64,000 nt of DNA. Origin: Cupriavidus basilensis. GTDB taxonomy: Bacteria > Pseudomonadota > Gammaproteobacteria > Burkholderiales > Burkholderiaceae. The notes beneath the pieces are model-generated. The model had not been told where the DNA came from. It saw only the letters and a program-made list of their open reading frames with translations, and searched no databases. This document shows, piece by piece, positions 51,575 to 60,596 of the stretch; position 1 is the first letter of the stretch; each line of letters starts with the position of its first letter. The stretch lies in the NCBI RefSeq assembly GCF_000832305.1, contig NZ_CP010537.1, forward strand, positions 744,001 through 808,000, read 5' to 3'. A program made the position numbers and the translations under genes.

Positions 51575-52903
51575 ATGACATCAAAGGTTGTGTTACCTCA
51601 AATTTGTGACGTTCCGTATTCAGATGAGTCGATTGATTCTACCTACAGGAAGATCAGCTGGCGCCTCATCCCATTCATTTTTCTATGCTATGTCATGTCA
51701 TTTTTGGATCGAATAAACATTGGCTACGCGCAGTTGCAGATGAAGCATGATTTGGGATTGAGCGATGCAGCTTATGGACTTGGCGCCGGTATTTTTTTTG
51801 TTGGCTACCTGATGTTTGAGGTGCCAAGTAACTTGTTGTTGCAGAAGATCGGTGCAAGAAAGACGCTCTTCCGAATCATGTTTCTATGGGGAATCACGTC
51901 CGTTTGCACGATGTTTGTCACCAACCATTTTCAATTTTTTATCGTTAGATTTTTACTCGGCATATTCGAGGCGGGGTTCTTTCCCGGTGTGATTCTTTAT
52001 CTCACATACTGGTACCCTGGCCGCCGACGCTCTCAGATCCTCGCGCTGTTTATGACGGGCATCGTGGTCGCGGGACTGATAGCCGGCCCTGTGTCGGTCG
52101 GAATTATGGAGGCTTTTAATGACGTTTATGGTTTGCGGGGCTGGCAGTGGCTGTTCGTGTTGGAGGGATTACCCAGCACGTTGCTCGGGATCGTCGCTCT
52201 CGTGTATCTGACGGATCGCCCGAGCGATGCGCGCTGGCTCAGCCCAACGCAACGCGCGATCGTCGCGCACGAGGTTGAAAATGAGCTTCGCGACGTTGAG
52301 ACGGGTCGCACGACCAAAAGTACCGAAGTTTTTCGTGATTTCCGAGTGTACTTCTTCGCCTTGAGCTTGTTTGCGGCTGTATGTGGCGGCTATGCCATTA
52401 CCTTCTGGCTTCCTCTGATGATTAAGGGATTTGGAGTTACTGAGCCTACTCAGATCGGGCTGTACTCGATGATCCCTTATGCACTCACTGGCGTTGTGAT
52501 GGTTTTATGGAGCCGACATTCTGACCGGGTCATGGAAAGGCGTTGGCATTTTGCATTGGCGGCCTTCGCGGCAGCCGCAGGTTTTATCCTGATTCCACTC
52601 AGCAAAGATAGTTTTCCTCTCGCAATGGGCGCGTTGTCGCTAGCCTCGGCCGCTTCTATTTCGGCGTTGCCGGTGTTTTGGGCGATGCCGACGGCATATC
52701 TGAGTGGAAAGGCAGCAGCCTCTGGTATTGCATTCATTAATGCGCTGGCGACGCTTGGCGGTGTGCTGAGCCCATGGCTCATCGGGACGATCAAGACGAT
52801 GACAGGGAGTCAAGATAACGCGCTCTATGCCATCGCTGCCGTGCTGGTGCTTGGGGGTGTGACCGTGCTGGTTAGCGTACGAGCCAGGGAAGCAGCGCAT
52901 TGA
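51575..52903 (+). CDS. MFS transporter, anion:cation symporter family
   Basis: 442 residues, 12 predicted membrane segments. ATG 51575 has GGAG at a correct distance; ATG 51563 is possible. LCYVMSFLDRINIGYAQLQM is the TM1 signature of the ACS family (phthalate, tartrate, glucarate carriers), followed by the loop motif KIGARKTLFRIM and RFLLGIFEAGFFPGVILYLT. It probably imports an organic anion with protons across the inner membrane. It ends the low-GC block that starts near 38 kb. Confidence 0.9.
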   Translation: MTSKVVLPQICDVPYSDESIDSTYRKISWRLIPFIFLCYVMSFLDRINIGYAQLQMKHDLGLSDAAYGLGAGIFFVGYLMFEVPSNLLLQKIGARKTLFRIMFLWGITSVCTMFVTNHFQFFIVRFLLGIFEAGFFPGVILYLTYWYPGRRRSQILALFMTGIVVAGLIAGPVSVGIMEAFNDVYGLRGWQWLFVLEGLPSTLLGIVALVYLTDRPSDARWLSPTQRAIVAHEVENELRDVETGRTTKSTEVFRDFRVYFFALSLFAAVCGGYAITFWLPLMIKGFGVTEPTQIGLYSMIPYALTGVVMVLWSRHSDRVMERRWHFALAAFAAAAGFILIPLSKDSFPLAMGALSLASAASISALPVFWAMPTAYLSGKAAASGIAFINALATLGGVLSPWLIGTIKTMTGSQDNALYAIAAVLVLGGVTVLVSVRAREAAH

Positions 52904-53198
52904 GCCTTGCCGATGTAACATGAGGCTGCACGATGTTCGTCATCTTGAACGGGGGTGGATCTGAGCCCCCGGCCTCCATCCTCGCATTGAAGACGTACGT
53001 GGGTGCAACATAAGTGCCTGCGTGTGCCGCTCAGTTCGAGACACCAAGCGCGTCACACCTCATAGGCACAGGCTAGACCCCTCGTTGTTGCGCCATAAAG
53101 CCGAGCTTCATATCGACTCCTTGGCGAAGAAGCTAGGCAGGCGTCATCGCACCCCATTTGTCATGGACTTGGCGTCTTCCTCTGACCGTGGGTGACGG

Positions 53199-53696
53199 CT
53201 ACAGATCGACCACTTTACGCAGAAACGCTGAGGAGACCCGCCTGTGTCCCTCGTCGGGATTGCACTGCACGGACACGGTCTTCTGATTGGCGCTCGCGAC
53301 GGTGCCGATACGCTTGTGCAGGTGCTGGTCCGTAAAGGCCACCGTGTCACCGACCATGAAGTCAGCACGTTGCACGCGGGGCGGTGGTGGAGAAGCCTGC
53401 GGTGACGGTTGAGCCGCCGCGGTGGCATCGGCGATGACCGCGGCATACGGCAAAGCCCAGCGGCAGCGCGTTGCGGTGTCCTCAACCACAGCCTGGGTCT
53501 GCCGCAAATCAAGGATACGGCCCCACCGCAGCGGCTGGATGAGATCGTCGGCGACGTAGCTGACGGTCATGCCGATATACAGGTGCCGGCGCCTCTCCTG
53601 GATCCGCGTCGGATCGTCGAGCATCCGACCGATGGTCAGATACAAGCGGTACAGGTCGGCGCTCGGGGCGAGGCGCAATGCGTCAAGAACGTCCAT
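53199..53696 (-). CDS. Hypothetical protein with SH3-like segments, IS66-associated
   Basis: 165 residues from ATG 53696. Two similar segments, RRHLYIGMTVSYVADDLIQP (about 36-60) and DFMVGDTVAFTDQHLHKRIG followed by VASANQKTVSVQC (about 111-143), look like small SH3/KOW-type barrels separated by a proline-rich linker. The start overlaps the end of an IS66 tnpC fragment, so it is likely a passenger or neighbour of that transposon. No function can be named; binding of nucleic acid is a guess from the fold-like pattern. Confidence 0.6.
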   Translation of the reverse strand: MDVLDALRLAPSADLYRLYLTIGRMLDDPTRIQERRRHLYIGMTVSYVADDLIQPLRWGRILDLRQTQAVVEDTATRCRWALPYAAVIADATAAAQPSPQASPPPPRVQRADFMVGDTVAFTDQHLHKRIGTVASANQKTVSVQCNPDEGHRRVSSAFLRKVVDL

Positions 53697-54290
53697 GACG
53701 CACAGTTTACCGGTTGGCGTGGCAGCGGTGGCAGTTCGTGGAGCCGGCTGATGGGGTGGGCTGGCAGGCGCTCCAGGGTATCCTTGAGCCGGGCATAGGG
53801 CTCGATACCGTTCAGGCGACAGGTACCCAGCGGCGACTACATCGTCGCGGCGGCACGCTCGCGACGCGGCGAGTCCGCGAACATAAAATTCGCTCTGCCA
53901 ACGGAAATTTGGCGGATGGCGCGTTCGAGGCGAATGTTGTCCGGCTCCAGGATACCGCTTTCGGCGTAGCGCACGAGCGGTCGCAGTGCCTTGCCGACGG
54001 CTGCTCCAAGGTCTGCTTGGCCAGCAAGCCATGGGTAATGCCTAGCAGCCACTGGTGGAACTGGGACGGCGCAGTTGTTGAGCCTGTTTGGTCTGGCGAA
54101 TCTGGCGCTCGCCAGGAAGCGGTTGCTGGCTTCACAGGGGAGCAATCTGTTCTGAGCGCGCAAAGCGCGCCGGGAAAGGTGCGACGCAAGGCAAGTACCA
54201 GCCTGAATTGGCCTTCTTCTCTCACATTACGAAAGCCAAGGTCGGGTTTACCTGCATCGCTGCTCGCCGACCTCATTGATCAGCGTTTCT
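53697..54290 (-). pseudogene. IS66 TnpC transposase, 3' fragment
   Basis: Minus-strand peptides match the end of IS66 TnpC in shifted frames: WLAGQADLGAAVGKALRPLV, EPDNIRLERAIRQISVGRAN with the catalytic-Glu helix, and a C-terminal piece CRLNGIEPYARLKDTLERLP ending near 53715. At least one frameshift at about 53840 separates them. The N-terminal two thirds are missing. Confidence 0.7.
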
Positions 54291-54363
54291 TAATGAACTT
54301 TGCGCCTTGATCGGCGAATAGGTTCGGTTAGTTCATGTAGCTTCATCGGCGTTAGCTTTACGC

Positions 54364-55536
54364 TTACTTGCCCAGCAGCCGGTCGGAGATGATGCGAAGC
54401 TGGATCTCGGACGTGCCTTCGAAGATCTTGGTGAGGCGCGCATCGCGCCAATAGCGTTCCATAGCATGAAGCGTGGTGTAGCCTGCACCGCCGAGGATCT
54501 GAATTCCCTCACTGGTGACGCGTTCTGCCATTTCTGTGGCAAACAGCTTGACCATTGAGGCTTCCAGGTCACAGCGGCCGCCAGTGTCGATTTGTGTGCA
54601 TACGAAGTGGTTCAACTGGCGCGCGGCCTCGATCTCGGTGGCCATCTGGGCGATCTTGAAGCGTATTGCCTGGAAGCAGCTTATCGGCGAACCAAACTGC
54701 TCGCGCTCGTCCGCATAGGCGATCGCGTCTTCCAAAGCTCCCCGCGCCAATCCGATAGCGCGTGCCGCCGTGTGGGCGCGCGCCTTCTCAAGCCCATGGG
54801 TGGCGAGATAGAAGCCTTTGCCCTCTTCTCCGAGCAAGGCGTCGGCCGGCACACGAAACTCGTCGAACGAGAGCTCCCAGGTCTTCCAGCCGTGGTAACC
54901 AATCTTGGGGATGGGGGCACCATTGATGCCTAGTGGAAGCTTGCCGCGCTCCTTTGGAATCATGAATGCCGAGAGCCCCTTGTGCTTCTTCCCTTCTGGC
55001 GCGGGACTGGTGCGTGCGATGACCACGAGATAGTCGGCGCCATCGGCAAAAGTGCACCAATACTTGTTGCCATGAATTATCCAGGAGTCGCCATCACGCT
55101 TCGCGCGGCAACTGATATTCCCGATGTCAGAGCCGGCGTTGGACTCTGACATTGCGAAGGCGCCGAGCCATTCGCCCCGGGCGACGCGTGGAAGAATCTC
55201 CTTTTTTTGCTCGGGAGTCAGCATTTCCATGCCTGGCACGTTATTCGCACGCGCGATGAGCGAGGCAACACTCATCCAGCCGCGCGCGAGTTCCTCGGCC
55301 ACCAGGCAGTATTCGAATACACCTAGGCCAAGACCGCCGTAGTCTTCGTCGATCAGAATACCGAAGTATCCCATCTCTGCCATCTTCTCTCGCAGCGACA
55401 TCGGAATCTCGCCCTTGTCTGGATCGAGCTTATTGGCGATAGGAAGCACCTCGCGAAGCGTGAACTCACGCGCCTGCTCCTGAATGGCGCGCCGTTCCTC
55501 GGTCATGTAAGCGCGGGCAATGACGTCTTGACTCAT
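54364..55536 (-). CDS. Acyl-CoA dehydrogenase
   Basis: 390 residues, complete. MGYFGILIDEDYGGLGLGVF, FAMSESNAGSDIGNISCRAK (FAD-binding), WIIHGNKYWCTFADGADYL and the C-terminal QILGGAGYTTLHAMERYWRD and FEGTSEIQLRIISDRLLGK are in place. It lies 17 bp after the MmgE/PrpD gene on the same strand. The substrate is not clear; the variant sequences suggest a dicarboxylic or branched acyl-CoA. The relic at 39262-39656 is from a related gene. Confidence 0.93.
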   Translation of the reverse strand: MSQDVIARAYMTEERRAIQEQAREFTLREVLPIANKLDPDKGEIPMSLREKMAEMGYFGILIDEDYGGLGLGVFEYCLVAEELARGWMSVASLIARANNVPGMEMLTPEQKKEILPRVARGEWLGAFAMSESNAGSDIGNISCRAKRDGDSWIIHGNKYWCTFADGADYLVVIARTSPAPEGKKHKGLSAFMIPKERGKLPLGINGAPIPKIGYHGWKTWELSFDEFRVPADALLGEEGKGFYLATHGLEKARAHTAARAIGLARGALEDAIAYADEREQFGSPISCFQAIRFKIAQMATEIEAARQLNHFVCTQIDTGGRCDLEASMVKLFATEMAERVTSEGIQILGGAGYTTLHAMERYWRDARLTKIFEGTSEIQLRIISDRLLGK

Positions 55537-55553
55537 TGGGATGTTCCAGAGGG

Positions 55554-56927
55554 TTATCGAAGCATGGACATCAGTACTCCAATGTCCGGGAGTTGTTCTA
55601 GCTCTGCGATGGCGCGAAAGATCGACGTGGCCCGATCTGCACCTACGACTGGGACAGCCAGGGCAAAAAACTTGGACCCGAGCCGATGGCGCTGCCGCGC
55701 GAGGTCGGATTCGGGAAGACCACTATCGTGATGGCCTGTGAACTGGCGACCATCGTATGTATGAATGCGTACCTGGACCAACATGCGCGGCCATTCCCCA
55801 GGCATGAACTGCACGCGCACTCGATCGCGCAGCGCTACCAGGTCGGCCCGTTGTACCATCGCATCAGAATAGACTGCAGGGGACGAAGTGTCTGCTCCAG
55901 TAACGGCGAGCGCCGCATTTAGTCGCAGGCTGAATTTCGCTTCTAGACCGGTGCGTGGCTCGCGAATGTCGCACATGTTTTGCGCGCCAGACTCCACATC
56001 CAGCTCGATGCGGTCGATATCGTCAGCCGCCAATCGATGCTGACGGCACAATTCGCGTATGGCTTCGATTGACGCATGCGTGCCGTAGCAAGCGGCGTGG
56101 TACTTGAAGAGGTTGTGATTCAGATAGCTGTCTTGCTGCGGAATGGCCGATGCTGCATCGATGGCGGGGAGCTGACTTGTGGCATCGGCGAAGCCTTGTG
56201 TCGCCTCGAGAAGGTCCGCTCGCCCCGTGAAACCGCGTGCGGCCAGTTGTGCGCCGGTCACCCCGTTTTCTGCCGCCTTGCCCGCATGTAGCGGCTTGCA
56301 CATGGTCCCGAATTGCGCTTTCACGCCGCCAGCCTGGGTGCCTGCGATGCCCAGTGCAATGGAGGTGGTGCTTGCGTTCAGTTGCATGAGGCAGGCAGCG
56401 GCACAGGCTGCGCCAAAGCTACCCACCGTGGCCGTGCCGTGAAACCCTCTCTCATAGTGGTCGCGCCCGAGGTACTGACCAACCATGCCGACCATTTCGT
56501 AACCTGCTACGAAGGCGCGAAGCACGGCATCCCCGCTCAGCCCCCGCGCTTCCGCGACCGCGAGCGTGGCCGGCAATACGGCAGCCGTAACATGCACTTG
56601 AGCAGCTACGTTGACATCGTCGTAGTCGATTGCATGGCCAATAGCACCATTGATTAGGGCGGCTTGACGTACGCTTACGCGCTTGCCTCTACCCACCAGG
56701 GTTGCAACATGCTGCCCCCCGTCCTCTATGGCCTGGTCTATAAGCAAGCCGACAAGCGGATCCTGCGAGCCTGAGAGTGCGACACCAACCCAGTCGAGTA
56801 CACACTGGCGTGCCAGCTCGACGTGGTCCGATCGCAAGGGCGCGTCCGCGAACGACATGGCACGCGCCACAAGTGCGCGTGTGATCTGAGAGCGTACTGG
56901 TTGCAGATCGGTGAGTGCGCCGTTCAA
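55554..56927 (-). CDS. MmgE/PrpD family protein
   Basis: 457 residues from TTG 56927, selected because GGAG stands seven bases before it and the product then begins at the normal family position; the frame is open for 390 more bases upstream without resemblance to the family. Motifs: CVLDWVGVALSGSQDPLV, INGAIGHAIDYDDVN, GGVKAQFGTMCKPLHAGKAA and KYHAACYGTHASIEA. The family includes 2-methylcitrate dehydratase (PrpD), iminodisuccinate epimerase and cis-aconitate decarboxylase. A dehydratase or decarboxylase acting on a tricarboxylic or substituted dicarboxylic acid is likely. It precedes the acyl-CoA dehydrogenase gene. Confidence 0.87.
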   Translation of the reverse strand: MNGALTDLQPVRSQITRALVARAMSFADAPLRSDHVELARQCVLDWVGVALSGSQDPLVGLLIDQAIEDGGQHVATLVGRGKRVSVRQAALINGAIGHAIDYDDVNVAAQVHVTAAVLPATLAVAEARGLSGDAVLRAFVAGYEMVGMVGQYLGRDHYERGFHGTATVGSFGAACAAACLMQLNASTTSIALGIAGTQAGGVKAQFGTMCKPLHAGKAAENGVTGAQLAARGFTGRADLLEATQGFADATSQLPAIDAASAIPQQDSYLNHNLFKYHAACYGTHASIEAIRELCRQHRLAADDIDRIELDVESGAQNMCDIREPRTGLEAKFSLRLNAALAVTGADTSSPAVYSDAMVQRADLVALRDRVRVQFMPGEWPRMLVQVRIHTYDGRQFTGHHDSGLPESDLARQRHRLGSKFFALAVPVVGADRATSIFRAIAELEQLPDIGVLMSMLR

Positions 56928-57480
56928 GTCTGTCTCCGCAGGTCTTTTCTTTCCATCGTCAATATTCTGAGCCAGAAAGTGCAAATTTACTTGCGGCTTC
57001 GGAAAGGAATCATGCATGTGATACGGAAGAAGTTTTTGAGAGCTTATTTCCCGCGCGCGCGCCAGCAAGATAAGAGAGATCACATATGTGTTATTTGGCT
57101 CGACGACTTTACACGCTATTGCGGAAAAGCGAGCATTCGGTAAAGGAGGGTTAAGACCGGCGAGAGTGATCGCTGTCGTCCAGTTCGCCTTCGGCGTTCG
57201 CTGCCAATCAATGTAAGCCCGGAGCCAGGATATGTGGAACCGCGCGACGCGTGGTAATTCGGTGGCGATGCCGAACCCCGATGAGGTGAGCCAGAGCGCA
57301 ACGACTTCGTCCCTCATGCGTCCTGCGCAATCAAGGAAATAGGCGCTGAATTCTGGCGTGGATGGTCGTAGACGGCCCCTTCATGCAAGCGTCATCGACA
57401 ACAACAACTAGCAAGTGGAGGCGTGGTCGATCTTCAACTGTAGTTCGTCGGAGGCCACCCTAGCTGTGCATGAACCTAAT
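56928..57480. other. 553-bp divergent region between prpD-like and GMC genes
   Basis: No recognised gene. It contains the perfect palindrome CACATATGTG at 57081-57090 inside GATCACATATGTGTTAT, and an ATCATGCATGTGAT near-palindrome at 57010. Both are candidates for operators controlling the divergent genes. Confidence 0.5.
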
Positions 57481-59106
57481 ATGAATTCCTCAACTCACGA
57501 TACAGAGTTTGACTACATTGTTGTAGGTGCGGGCTCAGCAGGTTGTGTCCTGGCAAACCGTCTGAGTGCTTCGCCGAACGTCAGTGTGCTTCTCCTGGAG
57601 GCCGGGAAGGATGCCGAACCGTTCTGGGTTCGCACGCCGGCGGGTGTTGGGAATCTCTTCTTCAACGAGCGGCTCAACTGGAAGTTTTTTACGGAGCCGG
57701 AAGCAAACCTTGGCGACCGCCAAGTGTATTGGCCGCGTGGAAAGATTTTAGGCGGCTCCAGTTCGATCAATGGCATGGTCTATGTTCGAGGCTTTGCTAG
57801 TGATTACGACCGATGGCAGGCGCAAGGGAATCCTGGCTGGGCTTGGAGCGATGTACTGCCGTATTTCAAGCGAGCCGAACACAACGATTATGGCGCCAGC
57901 GAGTCTCGTGGGGTCGGAGGCCCGCTTCACGTTTCGTTTCCACATCGCCAGCATCCGACGACCGAGGCGTTTGTGCGGGCAGGTGCAGCGGTTGGTCTTA
58001 CACGACATGACGACGTGGTTGCCGGCGGTGATGCGGAAGGGGTGGGTTACCTTCAGCACACCATTGGCGAAGGCCGGCGCTGGTCGAGCGCGCATGCCTA
58101 TGTAAGGCCAGTGCGCCAGCGTACCAACCTAGCCATCGAGAGTGAGGCGGTGGTGACTCGATTACACCTCGATGGCCGCTGCGTAGTAGGTGTCGAGTAC
58201 ATACGTCGAGGACAGAGCCGGACGATACGAGCGCGGCGCGAGGTGATCCTCAGTGCAGGGGCGATCGGTTCACCGCATCTGCTTATGTTGTCGGGCATTG
58301 GCCCCCCAGATCACCTGCAGGAGATGGGGGTGCGGGTGCGGCATGCGCTGCCCGGCGTAGGCTGCAATCTGCAGGATCATCTGGCCATCAACGCCTGCTA
58401 TGAGGTCCGCAAAGACGCCTCACTGAATGCCGCGCTTTCCGGGTGGCACAAATATCTCAACGGTGTCGATTACCTGCTGCATCGGCGCGGCCCGCTCGCC
58501 ATTGGAGCTTCGCACGCGGTGGCTTTTGTTTGCAGCAGTACTTCCATCAAGGTGCCAGATATCCAGTTGAGCTTCCGGCCACTGAGTTTCGCCTTTGATT
58601 CAAAGAACAAGCTGCGAATGCATACCTTTGCTGGCGTTCAGTTCGCCAGCGCAATGCTTCGGCCGCGCTCACGTGGACAAATTCTGCTTCGCTCGCCCAA
58701 TCCCTTCGACGCGCCCGTTATCCATGCCAATTACCTTACCGATCCCGATGACATGCGGGTCATGGTTGCGACGCTGGAGTGGACCCGGCGTCTTGCGGCC
58801 ACGGCGCCATTGGCTGACATGGTGGTTCGTGAGTATCTACCCGGTGAAAATGTACGATCGGCTTCAGAGGTGGTCGAGTTCATCCGGCGCAGCAGCCAAA
58901 CACTGTTCCACCCGGCAGGCACGTGCAAGATGGGCTCCGACTCCTTGGCGGTAGTCGATGAAAGGTTACGTGTGCGCGGCATCGAAAACCTACGCGTGGT
59001 CGACGCGTCAGTGATGCCAACCATTGTGAGCGGCAACACCAACGCCCCGACGATCATGATTGCGGAGAAAGCATCTGACATGATCTTGGAAGACGCCCGC
59101 AGTTGA
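57481..59106 (+). CDS. GMC-family alcohol oxidase/dehydrogenase
   Basis: 541 residues from ATG 57481. FAD-binding motif YIVVGAGSAGCVLANRLS, GGSSSINGMVYVRG, GAIGSPHLLMLSGIGPPDHL and the C-terminal catalytic histidine region TLFHPAGTCKMGSDS with GNTNAPTIMIAEKASD. This is the pattern of choline dehydrogenase-like GMC enzymes, which also include polyethylene glycol and alkyl alcohol dehydrogenases. An aldehyde dehydrogenase gene follows at once, so the pair oxidises a primary alcohol to the acid. Confidence 0.92.
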   Translation: MNSSTHDTEFDYIVVGAGSAGCVLANRLSASPNVSVLLLEAGKDAEPFWVRTPAGVGNLFFNERLNWKFFTEPEANLGDRQVYWPRGKILGGSSSINGMVYVRGFASDYDRWQAQGNPGWAWSDVLPYFKRAEHNDYGASESRGVGGPLHVSFPHRQHPTTEAFVRAGAAVGLTRHDDVVAGGDAEGVGYLQHTIGEGRRWSSAHAYVRPVRQRTNLAIESEAVVTRLHLDGRCVVGVEYIRRGQSRTIRARREVILSAGAIGSPHLLMLSGIGPPDHLQEMGVRVRHALPGVGCNLQDHLAINACYEVRKDASLNAALSGWHKYLNGVDYLLHRRGPLAIGASHAVAFVCSSTSIKVPDIQLSFRPLSFAFDSKNKLRMHTFAGVQFASAMLRPRSRGQILLRSPNPFDAPVIHANYLTDPDDMRVMVATLEWTRRLAATAPLADMVVREYLPGENVRSASEVVEFIRRSSQTLFHPAGTCKMGSDSLAVVDERLRVRGIENLRVVDASVMPTIVSGNTNAPTIMIAEKASDMILEDARS

Positions 59107-59143
59107 TACGAAAATCCTAGGTCTTTTGTACATCTTTCATGAT

Positions 59144-60577
59144 ATGACTACATATACACTCAACCACTTCATTGATGGAAGTGAGCGCCTGCCCGCTGGC
59201 GGTTCCTACATCGACGCATTCGATCCGCGCAGCGGCCGGGTCATTAGCCAAGTCGCCCTGGGTAATGAGGACGATGTTTCGGCCGCAGTCACTGCGGCAG
59301 CCGATGCATTCGGAAAATGGCGCGATATGCGTCCGATCGCGCGCGGCCGGCTGCTGACTCAGGTAGCACTCGCTATCCGTGCACAGGCGAAAGAGTTGGC
59401 GGCCATCGAATCACGGGAAACCGGAAAATCGCCGTTGCAGGCGTTGGCCGAAATCGAAGGTACTGCACAGTATTTCGAATTGTTCGGCGGGTTGGCGACC
59501 GCGCTGATGGGGGAGACCATTGGCCTGGGAACCGGCTACCACTCATATACGATTCGCGAACCCTACGGTGTGGTCGGAGCTATATTGCCGTGGAACGCGC
59601 CGATCAACCAGGCAGGCCGGGCTTGCGCGCCAGCGCTGGCGGCTGGAAACACCGTCGTCGTCAAGCCCTCGGAGGCAACTTCAGGCTCGGTATTGGCACT
59701 GGCGCGTATTCTGGTCGAATGCGGCGTGCCTCGAGGCGTGCTCAATGTCGTTACCGGCGTGGGGTTGGAGGCTGGCCAGGCGTTGGTGGTTCATCCTCAA
59801 GTGCGAAAGATCACATTCACTGGATCGCTACGCGCTGGGCAAGCCATCGCAAGGTTGGCTGCCGATCGGATATTGCCGCTCACGCTCGAACTAGGTGGAA
59901 AGTCCCCCGACATCGTCTTTGCCGACGCCGATCTCGCCGCGGCCGCGCCAGGCGTTCTCAAGGGGTTTCTGACCCATGCCGGTCAAGTGTGCTTGTCGGG
60001 TACTCGAATTCTGGTAGAACGCTCGATTCATGATGAATTCGTGGTGGCGATGAAGAAAGCCATGCAATCCTATGTCGTTGGTGCAGTTGATGGCACCGTC
60101 GGTCCGATGACGACCCACGCACAGTACCAAAAGGTCCAAGAGTACTATGCCATAGCAAGAGCGGAAGGTGCGGTGGCGGCGGTGGGCGGCCGCTTGCCCG
60201 ACGATCCGGCGCTGGCCGATGGTTGGTTCGTGTTGCCAACGATTTATACGGGCGTTGACAATTCCATGCGCATTGCCCGCGAGGAGGTATTCGGTCCGGT
60301 CGCCTGTGTGATGCCATTCGATGACGAGGCCGAGGCAATCCGGATTGCGAACGACAGCGACTATGGTCTCGCCGCCGGCATCTGGACGCGCGATTTGGCT
60401 CGCGCCCATCGCATGGCGACCTTGCTAGAGGCGGGACAGGTCTATGTCAACGAATACATGGCCGGCGGAGTCGAAACGCCGATGGGTGGCTACAAGCTGA
60501 GCGGGTACGGTCGAGAGAAGGGACTTGAGGCGCTGCGCAACTATACGCATCTCAAATGCGTGACGATACGACTATGA
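59144..60577 (+). CDS. Aldehyde dehydrogenase
   Basis: 477 residues from ATG 59144; a TTG six codons earlier is a weaker alternative. The Asn motif PWNAPINQAGRACAPALAAG, cofactor site FTGSLRAGQAIARLAA, catalytic Glu in TLELGGKSPDIVF and catalytic Cys in HAGQVCLSGTRILVE are all present. NAD(P)-dependent oxidation of an aldehyde to the acid is expected, taking the product of the GMC enzyme encoded directly upstream. Confidence 0.93.
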   Translation: MTTYTLNHFIDGSERLPAGGSYIDAFDPRSGRVISQVALGNEDDVSAAVTAAADAFGKWRDMRPIARGRLLTQVALAIRAQAKELAAIESRETGKSPLQALAEIEGTAQYFELFGGLATALMGETIGLGTGYHSYTIREPYGVVGAILPWNAPINQAGRACAPALAAGNTVVVKPSEATSGSVLALARILVECGVPRGVLNVVTGVGLEAGQALVVHPQVRKITFTGSLRAGQAIARLAADRILPLTLELGGKSPDIVFADADLAAAAPGVLKGFLTHAGQVCLSGTRILVERSIHDEFVVAMKKAMQSYVVGAVDGTVGPMTTHAQYQKVQEYYAIARAEGAVAAVGGRLPDDPALADGWFVLPTIYTGVDNSMRIAREEVFGPVACVMPFDDEAEAIRIANDSDYGLAAGIWTRDLARAHRMATLLEAGQVYVNEYMAGGVETPMGGYKLSGYGREKGLEALRNYTHLKCVTIRL

Positions 60578-60596
60578 GGATTACGAATCGGACTCC

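Noticed and set aside
56928..57317. N-terminal extension of the MmgE/PrpD protein by 130 residues
   Set aside because: The extension has no family similarity and the TTG at 56927 has a ribosome site at the right distance.
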